Assembly (NCBI RefSeq): GCF_016863295.1
Contig: NZ_BOOP01000008.1
Location: 124,001 to 188,000, forward strand
Origin: Planotetraspora phitsanulokensis
Lineage (GTDB): Bacteria; Actinomycetota; Actinomycetes; Streptosporangiales; Streptosporangiaceae
DNA length: 64,000 nucleotides
Reading direction: 5' to 3'
Part shown: positions 27,572-35,334 of the stretch, piece after piece
How positions within the stretch are numbered: the first letter of the stretch is position 1
Layout of the letters: the number at the start of each line of letters is the position of its first letter
The notes under the pieces: model-generated
What the model saw: the letters and a program-made list of their open reading frames with translations, nothing else
Database searches by the model: none
Told to the model about the DNA's origin: nothing
Program-made: the position numbers and the translations under genes

Positions 27572-28489
27572 ATGAGCGAGATCACCGTCCGGGTGCCCGC
27601 CAAGGTCAACCTCCAGCTGGCCGTGGGCCCCCTCCGTGATGACGGCTTCCACGATCTGGTGAACGTCTTCCACGCGGTGTCGCTGTTCGACGTACTGACG
27701 GCGACCGAGCCGTCCACGTCCTCCGGGACGCTGACCGTCCGGGTCGAGGGCGAGTCGGCGGACAGCGTGCCGACGGGCGAGGACAACCTGGCGTCGAAGG
27801 CGGCGCTCGCCCTCGCGGCGCGGGCCGGCCGCTCGTACGGCGCCGACCTGCTGATCCGCAAGACGATCCCGGTGGCGGGCGGCATGGCCGGGGGCAGCGC
27901 GGACGCCGCGGCCGCCCTGGTGGCGTGCAACGAGCTGTGGGGCCTCGGGCTGCCGGTCGAGGAACTGATGGAGATCGGCGCCGACATCGGCAGCGACGTC
28001 CCGTTCGCCCTGCTCGGCGGCACGGCGGTCGGCAGGGGCAAGGGCGAGTTGCTCACGCCGGTCGAGACGGGCGGCACCTTCCACTGGGTCTTCGCCCTTG
28101 CCGACGGCGGCCTGTCCACGCCGAAGGTCTACGGCGAGTGCGACCGGCTGCGCGAGGCCGCGGGCGAGGAGGCCGCCTGGCCGGTCGCCAGCGAGCCGCT
28201 CATGGCGGCGCTCCGCGACGGCGACGCGAAGGCACTCGGCCTGGCGCTGGTCAACGACCTGCAGCCCGCCGCGCTCGCGCTGCGGCCGTCCCTCGGGCGG
28301 ACGCTCGACGCGGGCCGCGACGCGGGCGCGCTCGGCGCGATCGTGTCCGGCTCCGGGCCCACGTGCGCCTTCCTGGCCGACTCCGGGGCGCACGCCGCCG
28401 AGGTGGCGCTCGCGCTCACGGGCGCCGGGGTCTGCAGGTCCGTAGTGACCGCGTCAGGGCCCGTCCCGGGAGCCGTCGTCGCCGGATAG
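27572..28489 (+). CDS. ispE: 4-diphosphocytidyl-2-C-methyl-D-erythritol kinase
   Basis: 305 residues from the ATG at 27572. GHMP-kinase motifs: V-R-V-P-A-K-V-N-L-Q-L near the start with catalytic Lys, P-V-A-G-G-M-A-G-G-S-A-D-A-A-A (ATP loop, about 100-114), D-V-P-F-A-L-L-G-G, and G-S-G-P-T-C-A-F near 272. It phosphorylates CDP-ME in the MEP isoprenoid pathway, supplying the polyprenyl carriers used by the glycosyltransferases in this window. It is followed after 12 bases by the ABC-F gene, so they are co-transcribed. Confidence 0.96.
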   Translation: MSEITVRVPAKVNLQLAVGPLRDDGFHDLVNVFHAVSLFDVLTATEPSTSSGTLTVRVEGESADSVPTGEDNLASKAALALAARAGRSYGADLLIRKTIPVAGGMAGGSADAAAALVACNELWGLGLPVEELMEIGADIGSDVPFALLGGTAVGRGKGELLTPVETGGTFHWVFALADGGLSTPKVYGECDRLREAAGEEAAWPVASEPLMAALRDGDAKALGLALVNDLQPAALALRPSLGRTLDAGRDAGALGAIVSGSGPTCAFLADSGAHAAEVALALTGAGVCRSVVTASGPVPGAVVAG

Positions 28490-28501
28490 GCTTTACGGGC
28501 G

Positions 28502-30316
28502 ATGAACCTGGTCAATCTCGAGTCAGTCTCCCAATCCTTCGGGCCCAAGCCCCTGCTGTCCGGCGTCTCCCTCGGCATCGAGCAGAACGATCGGATCGGT
28601 GTCGTCGGCCGCAACGGCGGCGGCAAGACCACACTGATCTCGATCATCGCCGGAGAGCTGAAGCCCGACACCGGACGGGTCACTCACAACCGCGGTCTGC
28701 GCGTGGGCACGCTGTCCCAGCGTGACGACCTCGATCCGGCGGCCACCGTGGAAGATCTGGTCCTCGCGGACAGGGCGGAGCACGAGTGGGCCGGAGACCC
28801 GGCCATCCGGGAGATCCTCGCCAACCTGCTCGGCGACATCGACCTTTCTGCCGAGGCGGCCGCGCTGTCCGGCGGCGAGCGACGCCGTACGGCCCTGGCC
28901 AGGCTGCTCATCGGCGAACACGATCTGATCGTTCTCGACGAGCCGACCAACCACCTCGACATCGAGGCCATCGCCTGGCTCGCCGCCCATCTGTCGCAGC
29001 GCAAGTCGGCGCTTCTGGTGGTCACGCACGATCGGTGGTTCCTCGACGCGGTGTCGACCCGGACCTGGGAGGTCGTGGACGGGGCCGTCGAGCGGTACGA
29101 GGGCGGGTACGCCGCCTACGTCCTGGCCAAGGCGGAGCGGGCCCGGATCGCGCAGGCGGCCGAGGACCGCAGGCAGAACCTCATGCGCAAGGAGATCGCG
29201 TGGCTGCGGCGTGGGCCGCCCGCCCGGACCTCCAAGCCCAAGTTCCGCATCAACGCCGCCGAGGCTCTGATCGCGGACGTGCCGCCGGCCAGGGAGACCG
29301 TCGAACTGCTGAAGTTCGCCTCCGCGCGGCTGGGCAAGACCGTGTACGACCTCGAGGACGTGACGCTTCACGCGGGCGGCCCCGGCGCGGGCCCGCTCGT
29401 GCTCGACCACTGCACCTGGCAGTTCGGTCCCGGTGACCGGATCGGCCTGATCGGGGTCAACGGCTCGGGGAAGTCGTCGGTGTTACGCCTGCTCTCGGGG
29501 GTGATCGCGCCCGATTCCGGCAAGCTCGTCGAGGGCAGGACCGTGCGCCTCGCCCACCTTTCGCAGGAACTGGCCGAGCTCGACCCCCGGCGGCGCGTGC
29601 TCGAGACGGTGGAAGAGGTCCGCAAGTACGTCACCGTCGGCAAGAAGGAGTGGTCGGCGTCCCAGCTGCTCGAGATCCTCGGGTTCAAGGGCGAGGCCCA
29701 GTGGAAGGTCGTCGGCGACCTGTCCGGCGGCGAGCGGCGGCGTCTCCAGCTGCTCCGGCTGATCATGGATGAGCCCAACGTGCTGCTTCTCGACGAGCCG
29801 ACCAACGACCTCGACATCGAGACGCTGACCGAGCTGGAGGACCTGCTCGACGCCTGGCCGGGCACGCTGGTCGTGGTGAGCCACGACCGGTACTTCCTTG
29901 AGCGGGTCGCCGACCGCTGCGTGGCGCTGCTGGGCGACGGCAGGTTGTCGATGTTGCCGGGCGGCGTGGACGAGTATCTGGAACGCCGGGCGGCCGGGGC
30001 GGCTCTGTCCGCCCGCGCGGCCACGGCGAGTACGGCGGCTCCCGCGGAGGTCTCCGCGACCGCCCCGGTCGGAGTTCCCCCGGGACTGTCCGCCAAGGAG
30101 TTGCGGGAGCTCCAGAAGGAGCTGAGCCGGCTGGAGCGGCAGCTCGACAAACTGGGCGAGCGGGAGACGAAACTGCACGCCGAGATGGCCGCGGCCGCCA
30201 GCGACTTCGAACTGCTCGGCAAGCTCGACGCGGAGCTCCGCGAGGTCGGCGCGCAGAAGGACTCGGTCGAGCTCGAATGGATGGAACTGGCCGAACGGCT
30301 CGATTCCGCCTCCTGA
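28502..30316 (+). CDS. ABC-F family ATPase (ribosome-associated, Uup-like)
   Basis: 604 residues with two ABC domains and no membrane spans. Domain 1: Walker A G-R-N-G-G-G-K-T-T near residue 37, signature L-S-G-G-E near 122, L-D-E-P-T-N-H-L-D. Domain 2: G-V-N-G-S-G-K-S-S, L-S-G-G-E, L-D-E-P-T-N-D-L-D. The inter-domain linker has R-R-G-P-P-A-R-T-S-K-P-K. The C-terminus is a coiled coil (E-L-Q-K-E-L-S-R-L-E-R-Q-L-D), as in Uup. ABC-F proteins act on stalled ribosomes. The next-to-ispE position is the common actinobacterial one, so it is a housekeeping member rather than a resistance gene. Confidence 0.92.
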   Translation: MNLVNLESVSQSFGPKPLLSGVSLGIEQNDRIGVVGRNGGGKTTLISIIAGELKPDTGRVTHNRGLRVGTLSQRDDLDPAATVEDLVLADRAEHEWAGDPAIREILANLLGDIDLSAEAAALSGGERRRTALARLLIGEHDLIVLDEPTNHLDIEAIAWLAAHLSQRKSALLVVTHDRWFLDAVSTRTWEVVDGAVERYEGGYAAYVLAKAERARIAQAAEDRRQNLMRKEIAWLRRGPPARTSKPKFRINAAEALIADVPPARETVELLKFASARLGKTVYDLEDVTLHAGGPGAGPLVLDHCTWQFGPGDRIGLIGVNGSGKSSVLRLLSGVIAPDSGKLVEGRTVRLAHLSQELAELDPRRRVLETVEEVRKYVTVGKKEWSASQLLEILGFKGEAQWKVVGDLSGGERRRLQLLRLIMDEPNVLLLDEPTNDLDIETLTELEDLLDAWPGTLVVVSHDRYFLERVADRCVALLGDGRLSMLPGGVDEYLERRAAGAALSARAATASTAAPAEVSATAPVGVPPGLSAKELRELQKELSRLERQLDKLGERETKLHAEMAAAASDFELLGKLDAELREVGAQKDSVELEWMELAERLDSAS

Positions 30317-30327
30317 CGGCCGACGAG

Positions 30328-30363
30328 CCCCGGTCCGGCCGCCTGATCGCGGCCGGACCGGGG
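30328..30363 (+). terminator. strong hairpin after the ABC-F gene
   Basis: A perfect 15-bp stem (30328-30342 with 30349-30363) encloses the loop CTGATC, starting 12 bases after the ABC-F stop. No T-run follows, as is usual for actinobacterial terminators. It separates the ispE-ABC-F operon from the convergent carbonic anhydrase gene. Confidence 0.85.
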
Positions 30364-30407
30364 ACCGTGCGCACACACCCTCAGGCATGATCACGCTGAG
30401 GGCTGGG

Positions 30408-31205
30408 TCAGGCGGGGGAGCGGTAGATGGTGGGGGGTGGCGTGTTGGGTTGGAGTTCTCGTGCGTTGCCTTCGCCGGCGGGCCATAACGACCTGAACGT
30501 CTGGACGCCCTTTCGCCCGGCCTCGGCCCGCTGACCGAACACGATCCAGTTCACCGGCTGGAAGTAGGTGCCCTCCTCGTCGGGTGTGGTGAGCGAGCCC
30601 GTGTAGCGATAGGTCGTCCGCTCGGCGGGCAAAAGTTCGCGAAGGCGGATATTTCGGATATCTCTGGATGTTCCTAAAGTCGGGGGCGATGTGAGGAGCC
30701 GGTCGTGCTCGGAGGTCCGGCCGTCCTCTCTCCGGTCCAGCAGGACGGAGAGCACGGCATAACCCCGTTCGCCCGCGGTCTTCTCGTGCACGAAGTGCGC
30801 CTCGACGGGCGCGAACGGCTCACCTGCGAATCTGTGCTCCGCGTGACCGTGGAAGTGCACGTTTCGCAGGTCGTATCGTTCGCCGCCGAGAGTGATGTAC
30901 GGCCGGGCGCCCTTGTCTCCGATGACGAATCTGATGTCGTCGTGCTCGCTCGGCCGGCCTCCGACGGGAGCCTTGTCCTGGAAGACGATCGTTCCGTCCA
31001 CGCTGGGCGGATAGTGGATGACGAGGTCTGGGGTGGCGCGCCGGCAGGCGGCCGAACGGTCGATCTCCACGGGTGACTGGACGGCCGCGCCGGTCCCGGT
31101 GCGTCCGCACGGCGGGGGCTTGTGCGCCGTCACGTGGACGGGGACGGCGAACGGGGCGAGGCCGATGACGACAGCCGTCGAAACGGCGGCGAAACGAGGA
31201 AGCAT
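30408..31205 (-). CDS. secreted alpha-class carbonic anhydrase
   Basis: 265 residues from the ATG at 31205. An N-terminal signal peptide (about residues 1-28) is followed by Q-S-P-V-E-I-D, the alpha-CA opening motif. Zinc ligands are His117 and His119 in V-H-F-H-G-H-A-E-H and His137 in E-A-H-F-V-H. Y-R-Y-T-G-S-L-T-T-P near residue 205 and P-V-N-W-I-V-F complete the fold. It hydrates CO2 outside the membrane. No clear ribosome site precedes the ATG. An 11-bp inverted repeat brackets the presumed leader. Alpha-CAs are less common than beta-CAs in actinobacteria. Confidence 0.88.
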   Translation of the reverse strand: MLPRFAAVSTAVVIGLAPFAVPVHVTAHKPPPCGRTGTGAAVQSPVEIDRSAACRRATPDLVIHYPPSVDGTIVFQDKAPVGGRPSEHDDIRFVIGDKGARPYITLGGERYDLRNVHFHGHAEHRFAGEPFAPVEAHFVHEKTAGERGYAVLSVLLDRREDGRTSEHDRLLTSPPTLGTSRDIRNIRLRELLPAERTTYRYTGSLTTPDEEGTYFQPVNWIVFGQRAEAGRKGVQTFRSLWPAGEGNARELQPNTPPPTIYRSPA

Positions 31206-31504
31206 GCGCGGGGAACCCCTCAGTGGTCGGCACCGAATGGGCGCAGAGCAGGAGCCTCTTTGCTCGCATCCGGGGGGATATGCGTGGCATTTCAACCTTT
31301 ATAGATTGCCGACCACTTGACACCAATGTGTCATCAATCACAGGGTTAATCTGTCAATTGGGCCTTGCGTATTTCAGAGAAAACGGCGATAAGTCGCGCT
31401 ATTCCAAGGAGTGCTCGCGCTGAGCACCGAACACTGAGAGCCCGAGCGCCGAGCATTGAGTGCCCAGCGCGGTGAAAGGAGATCGGGAAAGATCCGGGAA
31501 ACCG
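31206..31504. promoter_or_regulatory. leader/promoter region of the carbonic anhydrase gene with inverted repeat
   Basis: About 300 bases without a gene. AGTGGTCGGCA at 31222-31232 is exactly complementary to 31307-31317, with 74 bases between. TATAAA (minus strand, near 31298-31303) lies just inside the outer arm and may be the -10 box, so the near arm would be in the transcript leader. Farther out, 31423-31460 has a short direct repeat of GAGCRCCGARCAYTGAG. No other coding sequence is seen. Confidence 0.45.
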
Positions 31505-32029
31505 CTAGTGGGGTGCGTCCCCTGAGGCGTCGAACGGAACGAGCAGCGTGCGCAGGAGTCCGGCGAGGACCTGCTGTTCCCCCTCGTCCAGCCCGGCCAG
31601 AAGTTCCCTCTCGCGGCGGAGCAGGTCGGCGAACGCGGCGTCCACCCGCTCGAGCCCGGCAGGGGTCAGACGCACCAGCACGCCGCGACGGTCCTCGGGG
31701 TCGGGGCGCCGCACCACGAGGCCGGAGGCCGCCAGTCGGTCGATCCGGTTGGTCATCGTGCCGGAGGTGACCAGCGTGGCCCGCAGCAGAGTGCCGGGGC
31801 TCAGTTCGTACGGCTCGCCTGAACGGCGAAGCGCGGTGAGAACGTCGAACTCCCACGACTCGACGCCCTGGTCGGCGAAGGCGGCACGCCGCTCGCGCTC
31901 CAGGTGCCTGCTCAGCCGTGAGACCCGGCTCAGCACCTCAAGCGGCGCGACGTCCAGGTCGGGCCTCTCCTGGTGCCAGGCGGCGACCAGGCGGTCCACC
32001 TCGTCCTCGACGGGCCTCGAGAAGGTCAT
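31505..32029 (-). CDS. tamR: MarR-family regulator, TamR-like
   Basis: 174 residues from the ATG at 32029. The winged helix runs from about residue 55 (V-E-S-W-E-F-D-V-L-T-A-L-R-R-S-G) through L-V-T-S-G-T-M-T-N-R-I-D-R-L (recognition helix) to R-R-P-D-P-E-D-R-R-G-V-L-V-R-L-T (wing), preceded by a long N-terminal helix. It is divergent from tam, the arrangement of tamR-tam in Streptomyces coelicolor. There the MarR protein TamR responds to citrate, aconitate and related compounds and represses itself and tam (established). The 22-bp palindrome between the genes is its likely site. Confidence 0.88.
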   Translation of the reverse strand: MTFSRPVEDEVDRLVAAWHQERPDLDVAPLEVLSRVSRLSRHLERERRAAFADQGVESWEFDVLTALRRSGEPYELSPGTLLRATLVTSGTMTNRIDRLAASGLVVRRPDPEDRRGVLVRLTPAGLERVDAAFADLLRRERELLAGLDEGEQQVLAGLLRTLLVPFDASGDAPH

Positions 32030-32076
32030 GGGCAGAGTCTAGCTTTCTTGACGTCGAGATATCTTCCGCGATATCG

Positions 32077-32098
32077 CTTATCTTGATATCAAGATAAG
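32077..32098. promoter_or_regulatory. perfect 22-bp palindrome, probable TamR operator
   Basis: CTTATCTTGAT at 32077-32087 is followed directly by its exact reverse complement, 32088-32098. It lies 18 bases upstream of the tam ATG and 47 bases upstream of tamR, where it can block both promoters. A related half-site CTTGACGTCGAGATATC occurs at 32047-32063. Confidence 0.88.
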
Positions 32099-32116
32099 CC
32101 TCGGGGAGGATTGTTG

Positions 32117-32875
32117 ATGGATCACGATATCTGGGACCCGGCCGTCTATAGAGCGTATGCCGATGAGCGTTCGCGGCCCTTCTTCGACCTCGTCGCGCGC
32201 GTGGGCGCGGAAAGGTCCGGATACGTCGTCGACCTGGGCTGCGGCAGCGGGGAGCTGACCGCGTCGTTGTGCCGGCGCTGGCCCGCCGCGCAGGTGCACG
32301 GGGTGGACTCCTCGCCCGCGATGATCGAGGGCGCGCCGCCCGGGCCCACGTTCGAGGTGGCGGACGTCCGCGAATGGCGGCCCGATCGTCCCGTCGACGT
32401 GCTCGTCTCCAACGCCGTGCTCCAGTGGGTGCCCGGGCATCTCGATCTGCTCGAGCGCTGGGTCGGCGATCTGGCGGAGGGCGGCTGGCTGGCCTTCCAG
32501 GTCCCCGGGAACTTCGGCTCGCCGAGCCACTCGATCATCCGGGAGCTGTGCCGTACGGAATGGCGGGACCGGCTGGGCGACCTCGTCCGGGGAGCGCCCG
32601 TCGCCGAGCCTGTCGAATACCTCCGCCGGCTCGCCACCCTCGGCTGTGCGGTCGACGCCTGGGAGACGACCTACGTCCACGTGCTCCAGGGCGAGGACGC
32701 GGTGCTCACCTGGGTCAGGGGCACGGCCCTGCGGCCGATTCTCGACCGCCTGTCCCCCGAGGAGCGGGAGGCCTTCCTGGCCGAGTGCGGCGCGCGTCTC
32801 CGTGAGGCCTACCCGCGCGAGCCGTACGGCACGGCGTTCCCGTTCCGAAGAATCTTCGTGGTCGCCCATAAATAG
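32117..32875 (+). CDS. tam: trans-aconitate 2-methyltransferase
   Basis: 252 residues from the ATG at 32117, with GGGGAGGA six bases upstream. W-D-P-A-V-Y-R-A-Y-A-D-E-R-S-R-P-F at the start is the family hallmark. V-V-D-L-G-C-G-S-G-E-L-T is SAM motif I, and S-N-A-V-L-Q-W-V-P-G-H and F-Q-V-P-G-N-F are typical of Tam. It methylates trans-aconitate, relieving aconitase inhibition in the citrate cycle. Control by the divergent MarR regulator is expected. Confidence 0.93.
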   Translation: MDHDIWDPAVYRAYADERSRPFFDLVARVGAERSGYVVDLGCGSGELTASLCRRWPAAQVHGVDSSPAMIEGAPPGPTFEVADVREWRPDRPVDVLVSNAVLQWVPGHLDLLERWVGDLAEGGWLAFQVPGNFGSPSHSIIRELCRTEWRDRLGDLVRGAPVAEPVEYLRRLATLGCAVDAWETTYVHVLQGEDAVLTWVRGTALRPILDRLSPEEREAFLAECGARLREAYPREPYGTAFPFRRIFVVAHK

Positions 32876-32945
32876 CCGAAAAAGCATATATTCCATTTAG
32901 GGTGGAAATATCGCGTCAAATAGGGTCCCGATGCTAGGGGTGATC

Positions 32946-34397
32946 ATGACGATCGAGATCGAAGACAAGTTCGACGTGCCATCCGAGTTCGGCTTGCCGG
33001 ATCTGAGTGATGTCAAGGGCTGCACCGAGGTGTCCCAGCCTCTCAGCCATCGCCTCGTCGCGCTGTACTTCGACACCCCGGACCTGCGGCTGGCCGCACG
33101 CGGGATCACTCTGCGCCGCCGTCGTGGCGGCGACGACGAGGGTTGGCACCTCAAGCTGCCCAAGGCCAAGCGTGCCAGGCAGGAGATCACTTTCCCGCTG
33201 ACGCGCAGCGCCAAGACCGTGCCGCCGGAGCTCGCGGAGCTCGTCCTCGCCTACACCCGGGGCGCGGCGCTCGCCCCCGTCGCCCAGTTGGAGACGCGGC
33301 GGGGCGTCACCCGGCTCCTCGGTCCCGAAGGCCAGGAACTCGTGGAGGTCGCGGACGACCGCGTCAAGGGGACCGTCTTCGGCGACGAGCCCCGCGTCGT
33401 CCGATGGCGCGAGGTCGAGGCCGAGCTGAAGGACGGCGACCGCGACGTGCTCAGGCGCGTCGGCAAACGCCTGCGCAAGGCCGGGGCGACCCCCGCGGAC
33501 GCGAGCAGCAAGCTGGCCCGCCTGCTCGGCGACGTCCCGGCCAGGCCGGAGACCGCGCTCACCCCCGGATCGGCGGGCGAGGTCGTCGTCGCCTACCTGA
33601 GAGGCCACGTCAAGGCGCTCACCGCCCAGGACCCGCGGGTCCGGCGGGCCGAGGAGGACGCCGTCCACCAGGCGCGGGTCGCCAGCCGGCGGCTGCGGAG
33701 CGCGTTCAAGGCCTTCAAGTCGCTCCTCGGCGACACCACCGCGCTGCAGGACGAGCTGAGGTGGCTCGGCGAGGTGCTGGGAGAGGCGCGTGACCTGGAG
33801 GTCATCCGGGACAGGTTCGCCCACCGCCTCGACGCCCTCGACCCCTCGCTGGTCGTGGGGCCCATACGCCGGCGGTTGGGAGACGACCTGCTGGCGAAGG
33901 AGCACGAGGCCTACGGCAGGATCCGGGAGGCGCTCAGCGGCGAGCGGTACTTCGCGCTGCTCGACGGCCTGGAGGAGTTCGCCGCCCGCCCGCCGCTGAC
34001 CGATCTCGCGGCCAGTGACGGGGGCAAGGCCCTGGAGAAGATCGCGGACAAGAACTGGAAGCGGGTCGGCGACGCCTACGACGCCGCGCAGGCCATGGAG
34101 GACCCCGACGAGCGCGAGATCGCCATGCACGACGTCCGCAAGGCGGCCAAGCGGGCCCGCTACACCGCGGAGGCGGTCGGGCTGTCCGAGTTGGCCACGC
34201 GGGCCGAGACCGTGCAGGAGGTGCTGGGCAGGCACCAGGACGGCGTGGTGGCCCAGGGCGTGCTCGAGACCGAGGCCGAGGCCGCCCGCGGCGCGGGCGA
34301 GGACACCTTCACCTACGGAGTCCTGGTCGGCCTGGAGCACGCGGCGGCCGACCTCGCCCACGAGCAGTTCCCCGACGTGTGGGCGAAGGTCAACTGA
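32946..34397 (+). CDS. CYTH-CHAD domain protein (polyphosphate-associated)
   Basis: 483 residues from the ATG at 32946, preceded by AGGGG. The N-terminal CYTH domain (about 1-190) shows E-I-E-D-K-F, an L-Y-F-D-T-P strand, L-R-R-R-R-G and the K-L-P-K strand of the triphosphate tunnel. The C-terminal CHAD domain (about 210-470) is helical and His/Arg/Lys-rich: V-H-Q-A-R-V-A-S-R-R-L-R-S near 245 and its second-half equivalent H-D-V-R-K-A-A-K-R-A-R-Y near 395. CHAD domains bind polyphosphate. It converges on the Nudix gene that is next to ppk, supporting a polyphosphate role. Confidence 0.9.
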   Translation: MTIEIEDKFDVPSEFGLPDLSDVKGCTEVSQPLSHRLVALYFDTPDLRLAARGITLRRRRGGDDEGWHLKLPKAKRARQEITFPLTRSAKTVPPELAELVLAYTRGAALAPVAQLETRRGVTRLLGPEGQELVEVADDRVKGTVFGDEPRVVRWREVEAELKDGDRDVLRRVGKRLRKAGATPADASSKLARLLGDVPARPETALTPGSAGEVVVAYLRGHVKALTAQDPRVRRAEEDAVHQARVASRRLRSAFKAFKSLLGDTTALQDELRWLGEVLGEARDLEVIRDRFAHRLDALDPSLVVGPIRRRLGDDLLAKEHEAYGRIREALSGERYFALLDGLEEFAARPPLTDLAASDGGKALEKIADKNWKRVGDAYDAAQAMEDPDEREIAMHDVRKAAKRARYTAEAVGLSELATRAETVQEVLGRHQDGVVAQGVLETEAEAARGAGEDTFTYGVLVGLEHAAADLAHEQFPDVWAKVN

Positions 34398-34419
34398 CCC
34401 CGCCCACCGCCGGCGAGGC

Positions 34420-35325
34420 TCACGTGATGTGACGCTCGACGCTCACGAGCCGCCCGGCCGCCCGGTTCAGCACGGCGAACGCCCCCTTGCCGAGCTGGGC
34501 CTCGGCCGGGTCGTCCCCCAGGCGGCCCTCGCAGGACATCGCCAGCAGCTCCGGCAGCACCTTGCCGTGGCTGCACACGACGGACGACTCGCCCGAGTCG
34601 GCGAGTTCGCTCACCAGCCGCTCGGCGGCGCGCGGATCGTAGCCGTCCTCGGACAGCGCCCGGTCCTCGCGCACGCGCATCCCCAGGCCGTCGGCGTACG
34701 GCTTCAGCATCTGGACGCAGCGCAGGCTGGGCGAGCTGACCAGCGCCGACGGGCGGTAGGCGCCGAGCACCGCCGTGAAGGCCGCCGACTGCGCCCACCC
34801 GGACTCGTCGAGCGGGCGGAGGTCGTCGTCGCCCTTCCACTCCTGACGGGATCCGGCCAGGCCGTGCCGTACGAAGATCAGGGGCACGGTCGCGAGCGGC
34901 AGGGCGGTCAGCGACCTGAGGAGTCCCGCGTCCCACTCGTAGGTCAGCCGGCGCCGGGCCTCGTCCAGCGACAGCCAGACGACCTCGTCCACCTCGTCGC
35001 CGAAGGGGAAGTCCTCGGCCACGCCGACGGCCCGCGCCGCCCAGTAGTCCACCCGCTTGAGGCGGCCGTCCTTGAGGTAGTGGTTGGGCGGCAGGGGCCG
35101 CCCGAACACCACGTCGAGCCCGGTCTCCTCCCGCACCTCGCGCAGGGCCGCCGCGATCACGTGCTCGCCGGACTTGAGCTTCCCCTTGGGAAAACTCCAG
35201 TCGCCGTACTTGGGCCGGTGAACGAGGGCGACCTCGGGGTCGGCCTCGTCACCGCGCCACACCACGGCTCCGGCCGCGCGGACCACGTCGGTCATGCCGG
35301 TGGAGCGAACCACGGGTTCGGACAT
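34420..35325 (-). CDS. mutT1: Nudix hydrolase fused to histidine phosphatase (MutT1-like)
   Basis: 301 residues. The ATG at 35325 has AGGGG five bases upstream; a GTG six bases earlier is less well placed. The N-terminal Nudix box is G-K-L-K-S-G-E-H ... R-E-V-R-E-E-T-G-L near residues 48-70. The C-terminal half is a histidine phosphatase: F-V-R-H-G-L-A-G near 153 and V-C-S-H-G near 263. Mycobacterial MutT1 has this architecture and cleaves 8-oxo-dGTP and diadenosine polyphosphates (established). It follows ppk by nine bases and is translated from the same message. Confidence 0.93.
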   Translation of the reverse strand: MSEPVVRSTGMTDVVRAAGAVVWRGDEADPEVALVHRPKYGDWSFPKGKLKSGEHVIAAALREVREETGLDVVFGRPLPPNHYLKDGRLKRVDYWAARAVGVAEDFPFGDEVDEVVWLSLDEARRRLTYEWDAGLLRSLTALPLATVPLIFVRHGLAGSRQEWKGDDDLRPLDESGWAQSAAFTAVLGAYRPSALVSSPSLRCVQMLKPYADGLGMRVREDRALSEDGYDPRAAERLVSELADSGESSVVCSHGKVLPELLAMSCEGRLGDDPAEAQLGKGAFAVLNRAAGRLVSVERHIT

Positions 35326-35334
35326 GTCCACCCC

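Noticed and set aside
24412-28119. Very long minus frame extending the FG-GAP lipoprotein upstream
   Set aside because: It passes through the kinase in another frame; the lipobox and GTGA overlap give the true start at 26007.
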